A stretch of 64,000 bases of DNA from Aedes albopictus (taxonomy: Eukaryota > Arthropoda > Insecta > Diptera > Culicidae). How positions within the stretch are numbered: position 1 is the stretch's first letter; each line of letters opens with the position of its first letter. Below the pieces are notes generated by a model that saw nothing but the letters and a program-made list of their open reading frames with translations, was not told the origin of the DNA and ran no database searches. Location of the stretch: positions 134,172,703-134,236,702 of the forward strand of contig NC_085137.1 of NCBI RefSeq assembly GCF_035046485.1, read 5' to 3'. Below, in pieces: positions 43,830 through 55,194 of the stretch. Made by a program: the position numbers and the translations under genes.

Positions 43830-44751
43830 AAGCCTGTATCCCCAATAATCGGGACATAGAAGTACGGCCGTAACTCTGTACTGAATCAATAGAAAATGGC
43901 CAACAATTAACTGAGAACTCTTTGATGTATGTTTATTATTTGTGCAAAATTTCATAAAAATCGATGCATTACTTTTAACTGTGGATGAGAAACAAACAGA
44001 CGTGGTTTTTAAGATTTTGTACAATCATCGCCCATTTTCATTCGCATTCTAGATGGTTCTGTTCCGCTACAATTCAAAGTTCTGTGAGGATTATTATGAA
44101 ATTTCGTGAGCAGTTATGATATTTATAGAGACACTTTCTTGCAAAATTCCATTACTGGTGTTGATAGGGGATAGTGCTAGTGAAAATGTTTCATGTTTTT
44201 CATGTGCGATGTTTGCCCATTCATAACTTTTGAATGTCTCTGCCAATTTTCATGAAATTTTCACAGAAGGTAGTTGATTATGTGTATATTATGCCTGCAA
44301 TATTTGATGATTATTGGTGTAGTACTTTCAGCAATACAATCGATACAATAAGGGGTACTCACTAATTGTTGTCTGAGGGACTAAAATCACGGTCAGCCCC
44401 AATATATGTTTCGACTATGAAATTGTTGATAGTGCATCGATTTTTTTTGAAATTTTGCCTATGCAAGTAAAGTAGATTGAGAGGTTTGTGTTCAAAATTT
44501 CAGCCATTTCCTTTATCAAATTCAAAAGTTACAGCGCTGACAAGCTAAACCAGGGGCTGTACAAAATTCAATTGCTCGCGTTATACTGTTTCATTGCTAC
44601 AGCACAAGGTACTTCACCGATTCACATGCAATTTTGCAGGTGAAATGAACGCATCTTAAGATATTATCAGGCAAAATTTGAGCAATTTTAATGTATCTAT
44701 TGCAGAGTTACAGCCATATTTCTGTGTCCCGATTATTGCGGATACAGGCTT
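43830..44751. mobile_element. TA-flanked foldback element, 922 bp
   Basis: AAGCCTGTATCCCCAATAAT at the left matches the complement of the right end, AAGCCTGTATCCGCAATAAT. Pairing goes on through CGGGACA and TAACTCTG. TA lies on each side, consistent with a mariner-type target. No transposase. Confidence 0.75.
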
Positions 44752-45305
44752 TAAATGGGGGCTATTCGCGATGAACTGAGCGTGTTTAAGAAGCCTGATG
44801 GTGTGATGGTGTGAATATTGCTAATATGCTTCGAACCGAATATTCCAGTGATATATTTTTTATAATATTTGGTGAGGCCATAGTTCATTATTTGCAGAAG
44901 CATTACTTCACGAAGATGAGGAATGGTATCTTCGAAAATTTAATTGAGGAAGTCAAAGTTTTCCACATTTTTTGTGTTTTTTATTATAGATGCTTCAAAC
45001 CTTTCAGGGTGCTCCTCCTCTACTTTTTCCATATCCATAGCTTTGCAGTAACGCTTTCTTACTTATTATATCTTAGTTTTTACAAGATGCACATGCACTG
45101 TATTGTATATTCTCATAAAAAATCAACCTCGCCTTCCAGTACATATATACAAAACCTTTCATGAAAACACAGATAACAGACGTTTATGCAATTCAGTATC
45201 ATTATTTCTCTTTAATGTAACTAATTTCAGTATCACTATGGCCATTTTTTTCGAACTGCTTCATTATGCAACTCAAAAAATAAATCAATGTATAAAATTT
45301 TGTAT
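44752..45305. other. Unassigned DNA, no gene recognised
   Basis: AT-rich. The last 13 bases are the SINE target duplication (TAAAATTTTGTAT). Confidence 0.35.
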
Positions 45306-45972
45306 AAAACTTGAGCTTGCTTGAGCTTGAGCTTGATTGACCGCCCGTGGATGCTACTCCAGTATCGCCAGATCAGCTAGACTTGCATAAGGAACCAATG
45401 AGATATCTGCTGGAGACTTGCAGGCACCTTAGTGTGTGAGCGATGGTGATCTTATTTTTTTAGGCGAAAATGGCGCCTGCCACGTCAGGTTGCAGGTCAA
45501 TGTGGGGAAGGGGAAGGAAGTGATGATTGCAATCATTTGTATCCACATCAGTCCGAATATAACTTTGCGTCTGCACAATTTCATGCGGATGTCGGAGTAT
45601 TGGTGGGATATGGTTGGCAGAGGGTTCACACATTGGTGCGTGGATGTCAAGCGTACTTAGGTGACAGTATTGGTATTATTTCGAAGCTGTGCGGCACAGA
45701 TCGCATGATTGCATAACTCTTATGCGTTAGTGATAGATTGACACTGTGCTGTGAAAGTTTGGAAGGAAATGAAACGGATTTTTCAACCCGTATCTGGTTC
45801 TAGCGATGGCTATGAACATGTAAATATGTATGAGTTGTATATGTAGAGAGGAGGGAGAAAGTATAGAGAAAGATAAAGAGTAAGAGGAAAGGGACGGGCC
45901 AGGGATTGAACCCAGGACCTTCTGCATACGAATCAGAAGCGGTACCCACTAGACCACCAAGCCCATCTTATT
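45306..45972 (-). mobile_element. tRNA-headed SINE-like retroposon, second copy
   Basis: TAAAATTTTGTAT flanks the copy at 45293-45305 and 45973-45985. On the - strand it starts with GGGCTTGGTGGTCTAGTGGG, carries the B box GGTCCTGGGTTCAATCC, and ends in AAGCTC repeats. Head and body match 7562-8252. Confidence 0.85.
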
Positions 45973-45985
45973 TAAAATTTTGTAT

Positions 45986-46319
45986 GTAACTCCTTGCTAA
46001 ACTCTATTTTTTCAGCACTCTTCATGACTCGTTCTGGATAAATCAACTTTTGCAACTTGGTACATAAATAATTATTATGCTAACATACGAAATGTGTATA
46101 AACCTTTTCAACCGTCATTTCAACAAGAAAACCTGACTGGAATCCATTAAGAGATGGCTCAACGATCGCATTCGTAATGATTGAGTGCAAATGACAAACA
46201 CAAATATTTCCTGTCAGGTAGAAAGTACTGCATTCGATGCTTCGTTAGTCAGATTTGTGCCTATAAAGTTTGTATTACAATGGGATTTCTTGATGTTTCA
46301 CCTTGATGAACGTCTCAGA
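45986..46319. other. Unassigned DNA, no gene recognised
   Basis: Nothing supported. Confidence 0.3.
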
Positions 46320-46740
46320 GCATTTGTTTCAGGAAATTCTAGCCAGGATTCTTCTCAAGTTCCTTACGGGATTTCTCCTGTTTTTTGTTGGATAACCGCA
46401 ATTTCTGCTCCGAATGCTCTCACACTTCCTTACAGGATTATTTTCACGATCTCTCCCAGCGTTCTTTCATGAATTCCTGAAGGTTTGTTGGAGATTTGTT
46501 CAGGAGTTTCTCTCAAGACTTCATCCAAGGTTTTCCCTTATTTGCTCTCAAAGTTCTTTACGGGATTTTTCAGTATTCCTTTCGGGATTTCTACGAGTTG
46601 TTGGTGGCAGTTCTGCCAGTGTTCCTTCTAAAGACGATTTTCTACAAGAGGGGGTTTCTACAAGAGCACTTCCCGGGATCACTTTCAGAGCCCCACCCCC
46701 CCTCCCCCTCCCGCCACGTGATTTCTTCCGAATACCCTTT
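46320..46740. repeat. Degenerate GGATTTC-type repeat
   Basis: TTACGGGATTT, TTCAGGAAATTC and TTCCTTACAGGATT units resemble the GGAATTC family. The frames are artefacts. Confidence 0.5.
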
Positions 46741-46743
46741 TTC

Positions 46744-46865
46744 TCCAGTTAGCCTAGTTGCTAAAGCCATGGATCGCCAATCCAGAGACGGCGGGTTCGA
46801 TTCCCGTTCCGGTCGGGAAAGTTTTTTGTATCATTGTACTTATTGTTATTGTTATTGTTATTTAT
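46744..46865 (+). mobile_element. SINE head (tRNA-like), truncated
   Basis: TCTCCAGTTAGCCTAGTTGC and B box GGGTTCGATTCCCG match 32995-33055. The body is missing and is replaced by a (TTATTG)n stretch. Confidence 0.7.
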
Positions 46866-47375
46866 TTTTAACTAAAAATTTGAAAGAGGGAAAATCCCCT
46901 TTGAGTGATTTCCTCATCTACGAAATCTTTCTCAAAAAGGCATAGAGCCTCTTTATCTTTTCGAAAATCGTTATAAAATAAACTTAAAACTAAAGGCTCC
47001 TCCGGAAAAGTATCCATAATCGAGGCGTGGACTTGATGCGGACTTGTCAAGGTATGAACCAAGGTAATCTGTCTACGACGAAGGAATTTTGAACATCACG
47101 GACAGAAATCGGATGCAGTTCTTGAAAACTGAAAAAAAAATTGAAAGAGTATCAAACAGCATAACCAATTTCAATAAAATATCTGAAAAGAATTTTCATC
47201 ATGGCTTACAACCTAAAATATCTCTAACAGATACAGGTAAAGAAAAGCCTAAACTTTTAAATCTATCAATTAAGTTTTTCTGGGTAATGTATAATGAACA
47301 CAATGAAAAATTATGTGATCAATATCTACAATCTACAATATTGATACGAATGACTATTAGAAATATAATAAGTAA
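46866..47375. other. Unassigned DNA, no gene recognised
   Basis: A + strand frame of 170 codons from 47089 is lysine/asparagine-rich, runs into the SINE and has no motif. It was not accepted as a gene. Confidence 0.35.
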
Positions 47376-47660
47376 GGGCCCATATAGCCGAGGTGGTAAA
47401 CGCACGGGTATTCAGCATGACTATGCTGAGGGTGACGGGTTCGATTCCCGGTCGGTCCAGGATCTTTTCGTAAAGGAAATTTCCTTGACTTCCTTGGGCA
47501 TAGAGTATCTTCGTGCCTGCCACACGCTATACGCATGCAAAATGGTCATTGGCAGAGGAAGCTCTCAGTTAATAACTGTGGAAGTGCTCATAGAACACTA
47601 AGCTGAGATGCAGGCTTTGTCCCAATGAGGACGTTACGCCAAGAAAAGGAAAAGGAAAGG
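47376..47660 (+). mobile_element. Full-length Feilai-like SINE
   Basis: Begins GGGCCCATATAGCCGAGGTG, with B box GGGTTCGATTCCCG at 47437-47450. The conserved body ends GTCCCAATGAGGACGTTACG and AAGAAAAGGAAAAGGAAAGG. Feilai identity is by recollection of the family; the tRNA-like head is directly visible. Confidence 0.8.
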
Positions 47661-47864
47661 ACATAAGTCTTGAAAACAGACAAATAAATTTCTACTAGTA
47701 GATAAATGTTTGAACCAAAGTTTTTTTTATCCACAACAGGACAAATGGAATGACACCAACGACCTTTATCACTGCAATCCTAATCGATTTGCCAAGAAGA
47801 TTTCGGGTGTTTCCGGGTTTTTGGTGCATTTTAATATTTCTCAAGATCGTCTCAGGGGAGTTTC

Positions 47865-49440
47865 AGGGGGTCTCAGGTGGGCAGGTTTTTTTTTATTTTC
47901 GTACAAATTGGGCCGAAGGGTCACAGATTTTCATGAAACTTTTTCCGCAGGCAGGGCTCATGGATATATGAACAAAAAAAAATTGAGGAAAATTCAGGGT
48001 CGCCTATTTTTCCGGAAAACTCAGCTGGATTTTTTTTTGTTTTCCCCTGACACTACTTACTTTGAAAAATCATAACTCAAGAACGAAGCACCGTAAAAAC
48101 AAAGTTTTTTTTTAGAAAATGAAAGCAAATTTTCTCAAAAATCCAAAAAAATATGAACTGGAAAAAGTTTTCCACAAAATTTTCCACAGTTGAGAAAATT
48201 CGTAAAGAAAAGCCGGAAAAACTATGCCCGAACTTGTGGAAAATTTTCGAAAAAATATTTTTGAGAAGGTTATTTTATAAGCTTTAATCGCTGAAATTTT
48301 TGGAATGCACTTTTTTTCGTTTTAGAGTTATGGCCAATTTTATTGAAAAATGTCCATATGTGCCATAAAGGCCTTTTCTTTGAAAAATCATTATTCAAGA
48401 ACGATGCATCGTAGAAACAAAGTTTTATAATGAAAACGAAAGCAAATTTTCTCAGGAATTCAAAAAAAAAATATGAAGTGGAAAAAGTTTTCCACAAAAT
48501 TTTTCTCCGTTGAGAAAATTTATAAAGAAAAGCCGGAAAAACTATGCCTGAACTCGTGGAAAATTTTCAAAAAGATATTTTTAAGGAGGTAATTTTATAA
48601 GCTTCGATCGCTGAAATTTTTGTAATGTACTTTTTTTTTCGTTACTGAGTTGTGTAAGCCTATATTATATGGTCATTATTCACAAAATTTGCCAAATCTC
48701 AGGAACGAAAATTAAGTGCATTCCAAAAATTTCAGCGATTAAAACTAAATATGAACCTTCCTAAAATTTTTTTTTAGAAAATTTTCCACGAGTTTGGACA
48801 TAGTTTTTCCGGCTTTTCATTATGAATTTTTTCAACGGTGGAAAATTTTTTCAACTTCATATTTTTTCTGAATGCCTGCTTTCATTTTCATTAAAAAACT
48901 TTGTTTCTACGATGCTTCGTTCTTGAGTTATGATTTTTGAAAGAAAAGGCTTTTATGGCACATTTGGACATTTTTTAACAAAATTGGCCATAACTCGAAA
49001 ACGAAAAAAACAGTGCATTCCAAAAATTTCAGCGATTTAAGCTTATGAACCTTCTTAAAAATATTTTTTAGAAAATTTTCCACGAGTTCGGGCATAGTTT
49101 TTCCGGCTTTTCTTTACGAACTTTCTCAACTGTGGAAAATTTTGTGGAAAACTTTTTCCAGTTCATATTTTTTTTTGGTTCCTGAGAAAATTTGCTTCCA
49201 TTTTCTAAAAAAAAACTTTGTTTCTACGATGCTTCGTTCTTGAGTTATGATATTTCAAAGTAAACACATAGTGTCAGAGGAAAACAAAAAAATTCCACCT
49301 GAGTTTTCCGGCAAAATAGGCGACCCTGATTTTTTTATTTTTTTTGTTCATATATCCATGAGCCCTGCCTGTGGAAAAAAAAATCATGAAAATCTGAGAC
49401 CCTTTGGCCCAAACCCGTACGGTTATATAAAAATTCCCCT
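47865..49440. mobile_element. 1.6-kb foldback element
   Basis: The two arms pair over most of their length. Left blocks GGCAGGGCTCATGGATATATG and AGGGTCGCCTATTTTTCCGG are matched by CATATATCCATGAGCCCTGCC and CCGGCAAAATAGGCGACCCT. The motif AAAGCCGGAAAAACTATGCC recurs four times in two orientations, so each arm is itself duplicated. Ends are approximate (GGTCTC-like). No protein. Confidence 0.75.
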
Positions 49441-50499
49441 GAAGAGACCAATGTGATTTGACTCCTACTTTGTATCATTTTTTTTATTTCTTGTTTGGTA
49501 TAAAAGTCACTGCGATCAGTTTTTAGATCTATTGTATCATTCTAACAACTTATTGTACGTGTACTCATAGCCACCGCTAGTATTAGAAACGGGTTGAACA
49601 AGCATATCGTTTTTTAATACTCTCTAATAAGATTTTGTATATTTTTCGATACACAAAAAAATGTTATTTGTTGTAAAATAACAGCAAATCAGAAATAAAA
49701 TAATTTGCCATAAATATTGCTAGACTTGAACAGATATTGAATGATAATACTGTATTATCACGCTAAAACGACTCTTTTTTAACTGTACCTCGGTCATTCG
49801 GCTTTTGTCGATTTAAAATGTGTTCAAATGTTACTGTTTGCACACATTAAATGTGAAACGTTCGAATATTGCGCTTGTACTCGTAGCCGCAGCTGCAGCT
49901 AATCCTCATCCAGCCAATGCTTCCGAAAGTTTTAAGTTGGTGCTATTCCACACCAGAAAGGCCAAGAGGACAACCGGAATGAATTACAGTGGTCAACATT
50001 AGTTGAAGGAACTAAGTTTTGCGCCTGTTCTTTTGCAATATCATTATAAAAATCAAAAAAAGATTATTGAATCATTATAAAGTTCTTGAATTGCAACGCG
50101 CAAGGGTTACGTTCACGAATTACTTCCAAAGTTGAACTTTGCTAGGGTATCCCAATCACCGTTTACGCTAACGACGACGGATGTGAAAACGATAACAGTG
50201 ATTCATTTATGATAACGAAAAATGCATCAATAAATAATCTGGAATCGGCAATAATACGTTCCAACGGTTCAATGTAAGAAGAAACGTAGATTATGATTAC
50301 GTTTTCACCAATACTCCGACATTAATTTGCACGAATGAGGCGAGCCTCTGGGGATCAAATGGAGTCACCAATAAAAAGCAAAGCAAGGGCTTACTATTCT
50401 TTTTGACGTCACCAACCTACCAAACTGTTTTGCGTTGACATTCAGGCAACGCCACAGAACTCTGACGGTGACTGTTTGCTGGTATTGAGCCCTTTCTCT
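49441..50499. other. Intergenic DNA upstream of the GH65 gene
   Basis: AT-rich with TAACA-type MITE words at 49660-49760. It probably includes the upstream control region of the next gene. No other gene is seen. Confidence 0.35.
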
Positions 50500-50512
50500 G
50501 CTATCTTATCTA
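50500..50512. promoter_or_regulatory. Overlapping GATA-factor sites upstream of the GH65 gene
   Basis: The + strand GCTATCTTATCTA reads TAGATAAGATAGC on the other strand, two GATA cores 5 bp apart, about 145 bp before the start codon. GATA sites are common in insect gut and fat-body promoters. The role here is an inference. Confidence 0.35.
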
Positions 50513-50655
50513 CATTTCCGAAAATGTGCGCCCTATCTTGGCTCCATGCCGCTTAAAACCATGGTTATCGAATCCGCGGAAGTCAGTTGGAGTATTCGGT
50601 TCGCCTATACAACAAGTGATCCCGAATGTGAATTTGAACACAAACCGCAAGTTGA

Positions 50656-53137
50656 ATGGCGTCGATAAATATGTTATCATTTCTGATAATAGCGATATGC
50701 AGCTCGCTTGGTCTGGCAATCGACACAAATTACCTGTTTAACTCGAATTCGTGAGTAATCTTTTTCAATAATCAGCGCCCAGTACATTTTTTGAGCTTTC
50801 AACTGATTTGCGCAGGTTTCCAGATGCCAGTGCCGTTCCCACGCTTTCAAATGGAAATCTCGGATTTACCGTGTTCAGTGATAGCGTCTATCTGACTGGA
50901 GTTTACAATGGACGAGGATCGCAAAGCCAACGTGCCCGTATTCCAAACTATGCCAATATCCAACTGGAAGCATGCAGCTATCCGGAAACTAATCCACCCT
51001 ACTGTTCCTACCAGCTGGACATTAAATCCGGTCAATTCCGAACGGTATACGATGATCCGAATAGACTTCTTCGCCTCACTCACAGTGTTTACCCTCATCG
51101 TTACTTCAATCACGTCGTTGTCAACAATATTCGAGTTCAACGGCTGAATGCTCAAGGTCCACTGTACGCAAATATTAGACGAAATGAGGGATTACCATCA
51201 GCTGACTTCTCCTTCGATCCCGCTCAGTATGTGGAAATTCGTGATCAGACATTCATGTATCGATGTGGTCCTACGAATGAGGTCGAAGATCCGAAGATTG
51301 ACACAGAAGGAACAACAGTGTGCATATACTACAGTGAAATACCGACAACTCTTGTGGTATTGGAAGATCGCACCGCAGAGGACTTCAGTTTCTATACCGT
51401 GTTTGCCCGGAGTCAAACAGAGGCTGAAAATGAACTTCGTCTTTTAACGATGAGCACGGCATCAAACATAAATCGTATACAGGAAAACTACATGAGCGAC
51501 CTGTGGAATCAGTATGGGATTACTGTTGACGGAAACGATGAACTAGACCGAGCGATCAAGACCAGCGCTTTTCATCTGTTGAGCAATGTTCCGACACTGT
51601 ATACTCCTAATTCTGTACAACCATTCGGAATATCGCCTTCCGGTATCGGACGAAATGATTTCCAAGGACATGTCATGTGGGATTACGATATGTGGATGTT
51701 CCCAATAGTGCTGCTGATTGATCCGATTGTTGCGCAGGATATGCTGACATACCGGACGAGAATCATGCGAAACGCGGTAGAAAACAATGCCATATTTAAT
51801 AACATTGAAGGATGGCAGTATCCTTGGGCTTCTGCTTACACTGGAATTGAGGTTACATCGACTCCAGGAGCGGCTGAACTACAACATCATGTTACAGCAG
51901 ACATTGCCTTTTTTATAAGGCTATTCATGCACGCTACGAACAATTTGCCCTGGTTGAGAACAGAGGGGTGCGACCTGGCTTACAATACTGCTCGGTTTTG
52001 GAAAAATCGAGTAGTTTATAACTCCGATACGGATAAGTACGACATTCGTGCCGTAACTGGGCCAGACACTATGAACCAAAACGTTACCAACAACGTGTTC
52101 ACCAATGTCGTTGCTGCTAATAACCTGTTTCTTGGCGATTATGCTGGATGCATATGCAAATCTCTTCTGGGCATTAAAGACGAAGAATTGGATGAAATGG
52201 TTCGTACTGCAAGAAGTTTACATTTGATGTACGACTCAGATAACGACTTCAATCCAGAATTTGAGGGATACACCGTCGGACAGTCAATCGCTGAAGCTGA
52301 TGCCGTACTGTTGGCTTACCCCCTAAATCTTTTGATGGAAAAGTAAGTCTTCATTAGTTAACTCGTTTAATTAACCCTGAATCATAAAATTCCATTCCTA
52401 AAAGTTCGACGAAGAGACATAATCTGAACACCTACGGACCCGTCACGGCGGCAAGTAGTTCAGCAATGACGTGGTCGATGCACACCATCGGATGGCTCGA
52501 GCTGGATGAACCGACCTTAGCCGCGGAAAATCTTCGTCGAAGCTATCAACCGTATCTTCGTCCGCCGTTCAACGTCTGGAATCAGGGTTCCACCGAATTC
52601 CCCGGAGCGTCAAACTACGTTTCCGGCGCTGCCAGCTTTTTGCACGCAATAATAAACGGCTACGCTGGAATCCGACTACGGGATAAAGAAATGGTTATCA
52701 ACAGACCACGGTTACCACCTGGAACTACGCGTCTACTCATTCCGCAGATTAACTTCAACCGGTTTCGATTTTCGCTGGAGGTACACCAAAACGGAACCTT
52801 TACGATCCAACAGAAAGCATTTCCCACTGCCCCTAGTATACTCTTGACCATCGATGGTTTGAGTATCAGAGCATGTGGCATCAACACAGAATGCACTTGT
52901 AAGTTGCATACCGAAAGTCATTTTGAACACCGGAATACAATGCGTTTTTTTCTGATTTCAGTTCATGGAACTCACACGGCTTACCTCGCTCTGACGGAAT
53001 TCGATTCAAGTTGTACACTGAAGCCGACCAAGATGAATATGAAACTTTCCGACCAGAACCACGGAGTGATAGCTAGATTAAGTCCAATGATTTTCGTTAC
53101 TGTTGTGATTGCATCGGTTCTGAATAAATTTCACTAG
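50656..53137 (+). CDS. PGGHG: Secreted GH65 glucosidase, PGGHG (ATHL1)-like, 4 exons
   Basis: Joining 50656-50750, 50816-52342, 52405-52898 and 52962-53137 gives 763 codons with no internal stop. The predicted enzyme is a GH65 member that in vertebrates removes glucose from glucosylgalactosyl-hydroxylysine of collagen. It begins MASINMLSFLIIAICSSLGL, a signal peptide; an upstream in-frame TGA fixes the region, and ATG 50671 is an alternative start. Family blocks: PTLSNGNLGFTVFSDSVYL (about 40-58), GHVMWDYDMWMFP with Asp near 321, GIEVTSTPGAAELQHHVTAD with the likely general-acid Glu near 386, YTVGQSIAEADAVLLAYPLN (about 518-537) and AMTWSMHTIGWLELDEP. The C-terminus is hydrophobic (LSPMIFVTVVIASVL plus NKFH), suggesting a GPI-anchor signal. 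Length is close to the usual ~740. The substrate in an insect is unproven; trehalase-like activity is an alternative. Confidence 0.9.
50751..50815 (+). other. Intron 1 of the GH65 gene (65 bp)
   Basis: GTGAGT donor and TTGCGCAG acceptor. It joins the signal-peptide exon to FPDASAVPTL. The codon TCG is split 2+1. Confidence 0.85.
52343..52404 (+). other. Intron 2 of the GH65 gene (62 bp)
   Basis: GTAAGT donor, TTCCTAAAAG acceptor. Splicing yields LLMEKNSTKRHNLNTYG. An in-frame TAA right after the donor would terminate an unspliced product. Confidence 0.85.
52899..52961 (+). other. Intron 3 of the GH65 gene (63 bp, in frame, no stop)
   Basis: GTAAGT donor and a pyrimidine tract ending GATTTCAG. 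The length is divisible by three and the intron contains no stop in the reading frame, so retention would add 21 residues rather than truncate. Confidence 0.75.
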
Positions 53138-53459
53138 ATTGCAACATAAATTGTTATGAAGTTATGAACTTCTACCATCGATCACCTTTTTTTTCAATGT
53201 ATAATCTCTTGCTGAGTCCGAAATCGTTCACTCACTCACTCATGCATCCTGAACATGAGTCCCATAGGGCAACGTGAAAGATCTCTATGCTGAATGGTTA
53301 CTCGCTTCAGCCTTGACTCGAGCCCAACCCAGATTTCTTTCTAATTACTTCATTTTCTTACTGGGTTATCATCGCCAAAATCCCCTGCGACTGCCTTTGC
53401 TTCAATATCCTGCCAGATCCTAATCCAGCAGCGCTTCATCAGGTATCAGTAGGTCGGCT
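53138..53459. other. 3' flank of the GH65 gene
   Basis: Presumed 3' UTR and downstream DNA. No canonical AATAAA is seen soon after the stop; one AATAAA overlaps the last codons (53123-53128). No other gene. Confidence 0.35.
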
Positions 53460-54897
53460 CCAGAGGCACGTTCTCCTCTGTTTGGGAAATTTGTACCATC
53501 ACCATGAACACGAGCCTATTCATCGTTTACCTGACGGAGAAGGGAAGGAAAAAAGGACAGAGAGCCTATAGCTCTTTACCACAGCGGGTCAAGAACAACA
53601 GAACGTCCTCAAGATTCAGGTTTCTGAAGTCAGTTTCACTTAATAAGTGTTTTCCGCAAATTGCGCAAAAACTGGACAGTTACATATTGAATGATACGGA
53701 TTTCCATAATCGGATTCACAGCTATCACATGCAAATGAATCAGCTTGCTGAATATTCGCCATGTGATAGCTGAGTCGGCAGTGACCAGTCAATGCTTTGA
53801 CCAGCATGCTGCAATTCTGCTTTGACAGATTTGTTAGATACTTCGCCACCCCTAGAGATGGCTCAGTACAATTTAGTTTAACATCATGACTCCAAACTAT
53901 CCCAGTATTGTTTGTTCTGAGTGGCAGCCCAGGTGTGAATCTGAAGCTTTACCCAACACTTGGAAACCGGAACAGCTGGCTCAGGGCCAATGAAGACATG
54001 TGATGCTCCAGTGCGAGCTCATTCATCAGCCATGTCTTTTCCAGCGATGGAAGAATGACCAGGTACGCATACAAGGTGAACAGTGTTTGCTGAATTCAGC
54101 TCCTCGATTTGAGTTTGACAAGCGATACTTATCATCCACCTAGAGTTGGCCGATGCAAGTGCTTCAATAGCAGCCTGGCTATCTGTACAAAAGTATATTA
54201 CTTTGCCCATTATGTGCTGCTGAAGTGCTCATTGCACTCTCTACACATAAGAGCAAAGATTTTGGCCTGAAAAACGGTGCAGTGTCTACCAAGTGAGTAA
54301 GACTGATACAGCCTTAGCTTACGAGAATAAACACCAGCACCTGCTCGACCTTCGAGAAGGGTGCCATCAGTGTAACATACGATGCCGTCTGAAATACTTC
54401 TTTCCAGATATCCAGATGTCCACTCTTCCCGGGAAGGAAATTTCGTGGAAAATGTCCTACATGGGAAATTACAAGCAATTGTAAGATCACTTGGAGCAAG
54501 GACAACTTTGTCCCAATACACCAAAAGTGGAAACAGCGAGGTGTGTGTTGAACTGCAGTTCACAGGACTTTCCTCTAGTAAACCGAGTACCCATAGACGG
54601 TAAGTGCAAGGAAGTGCTTCTTGTTTGAGATGAATGTGTAGTGGGGCAACGTCAAAGAGAACTTCGAGCGCTGCCGTAGGAGTTGAAGAAAACGCTCCAG
54701 AAGTCGCCATTAAGCACATCCTTTGGAGATGGCCTAATTTTGATTGGACCGTTCTCATTTCGCCCTTTTGCCACCACACAAGACATCCTTAAGCCAATAC
54801 TGGACGAACAACAGTCGTGTAAATCCATTTGATATATTTGGGTTTTAGACCCCAAGTTGAACGAAAGGTTCGCCGGCATTGCCCGAAGGCCATACAA
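53460..54897 (-). pseudogene. RNase H-containing non-LTR element, 3' half
   Basis: On the - strand: the end of RT (YGLRAMPANLSFNLGSKTQI, LQRMCLMATSGAFSSTPTAA, LEVLFDVAPLHIHLKQEA), then an RNase H domain with CYTDGTLLEGRAGAGVYS, FQAKIFALM, YFCTDSQAAIEAL and VPGHSSIAGKDMADE. The fragment FACDSCESDYGNPYHSICNC comes last. The acidic RNase H residues are visible in TDG, the Glu-containing helix is altered to QAKIFAL, and DSQ is kept. Frames shift several times, so it is dead. RNase H places it in the I/Loa/Jockey-like group, unlike the R1-type copies. The fragment at 19.5 kb is a related 3' end. Confidence 0.85.
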
Positions 54898-55090
54898 GCA
54901 GGGATGCCAGATGATTTTTCCAAAAATCTGTATCAGGATTTTAGAAAATCTGTATTTGTCTGTATTTTGAAACTGTGACTGAAAGCCAAAAACACCAAGT
55001 TTCCGTAAATCCAGTCAGACCCCGTAAGAAATCTGTATGTCGCACATGTAAATTTTTGTATCCCGAATTTTGTATGAACATTTCTATTTG
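54898..55090. repeat. AAAATCTGTAT-rich repeat (as at 2.2-2.45 kb)
   Basis: GCAGGGATGCCAGAT at the left, then AAAATCTGTAT, GTCTGTATTTTG and AAATCTGTATGTCG words. Likely a MITE relic. Confidence 0.5.
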
Positions 55091-55194
55091 CAGTAAGATT
55101 TCACTAAATGGTGTAAATAGCAGAACGTTCTGATTTTGTATAGTAAAATATATATGTATATTCTTAATAGTTCTGACCTTTTACGTCGCCCAAT

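Noticed and set aside
47089..47601. 170-codon + strand frame
   Set aside because: Its second half is SINE sequence and the first half is low-complexity K/N-rich without motif.
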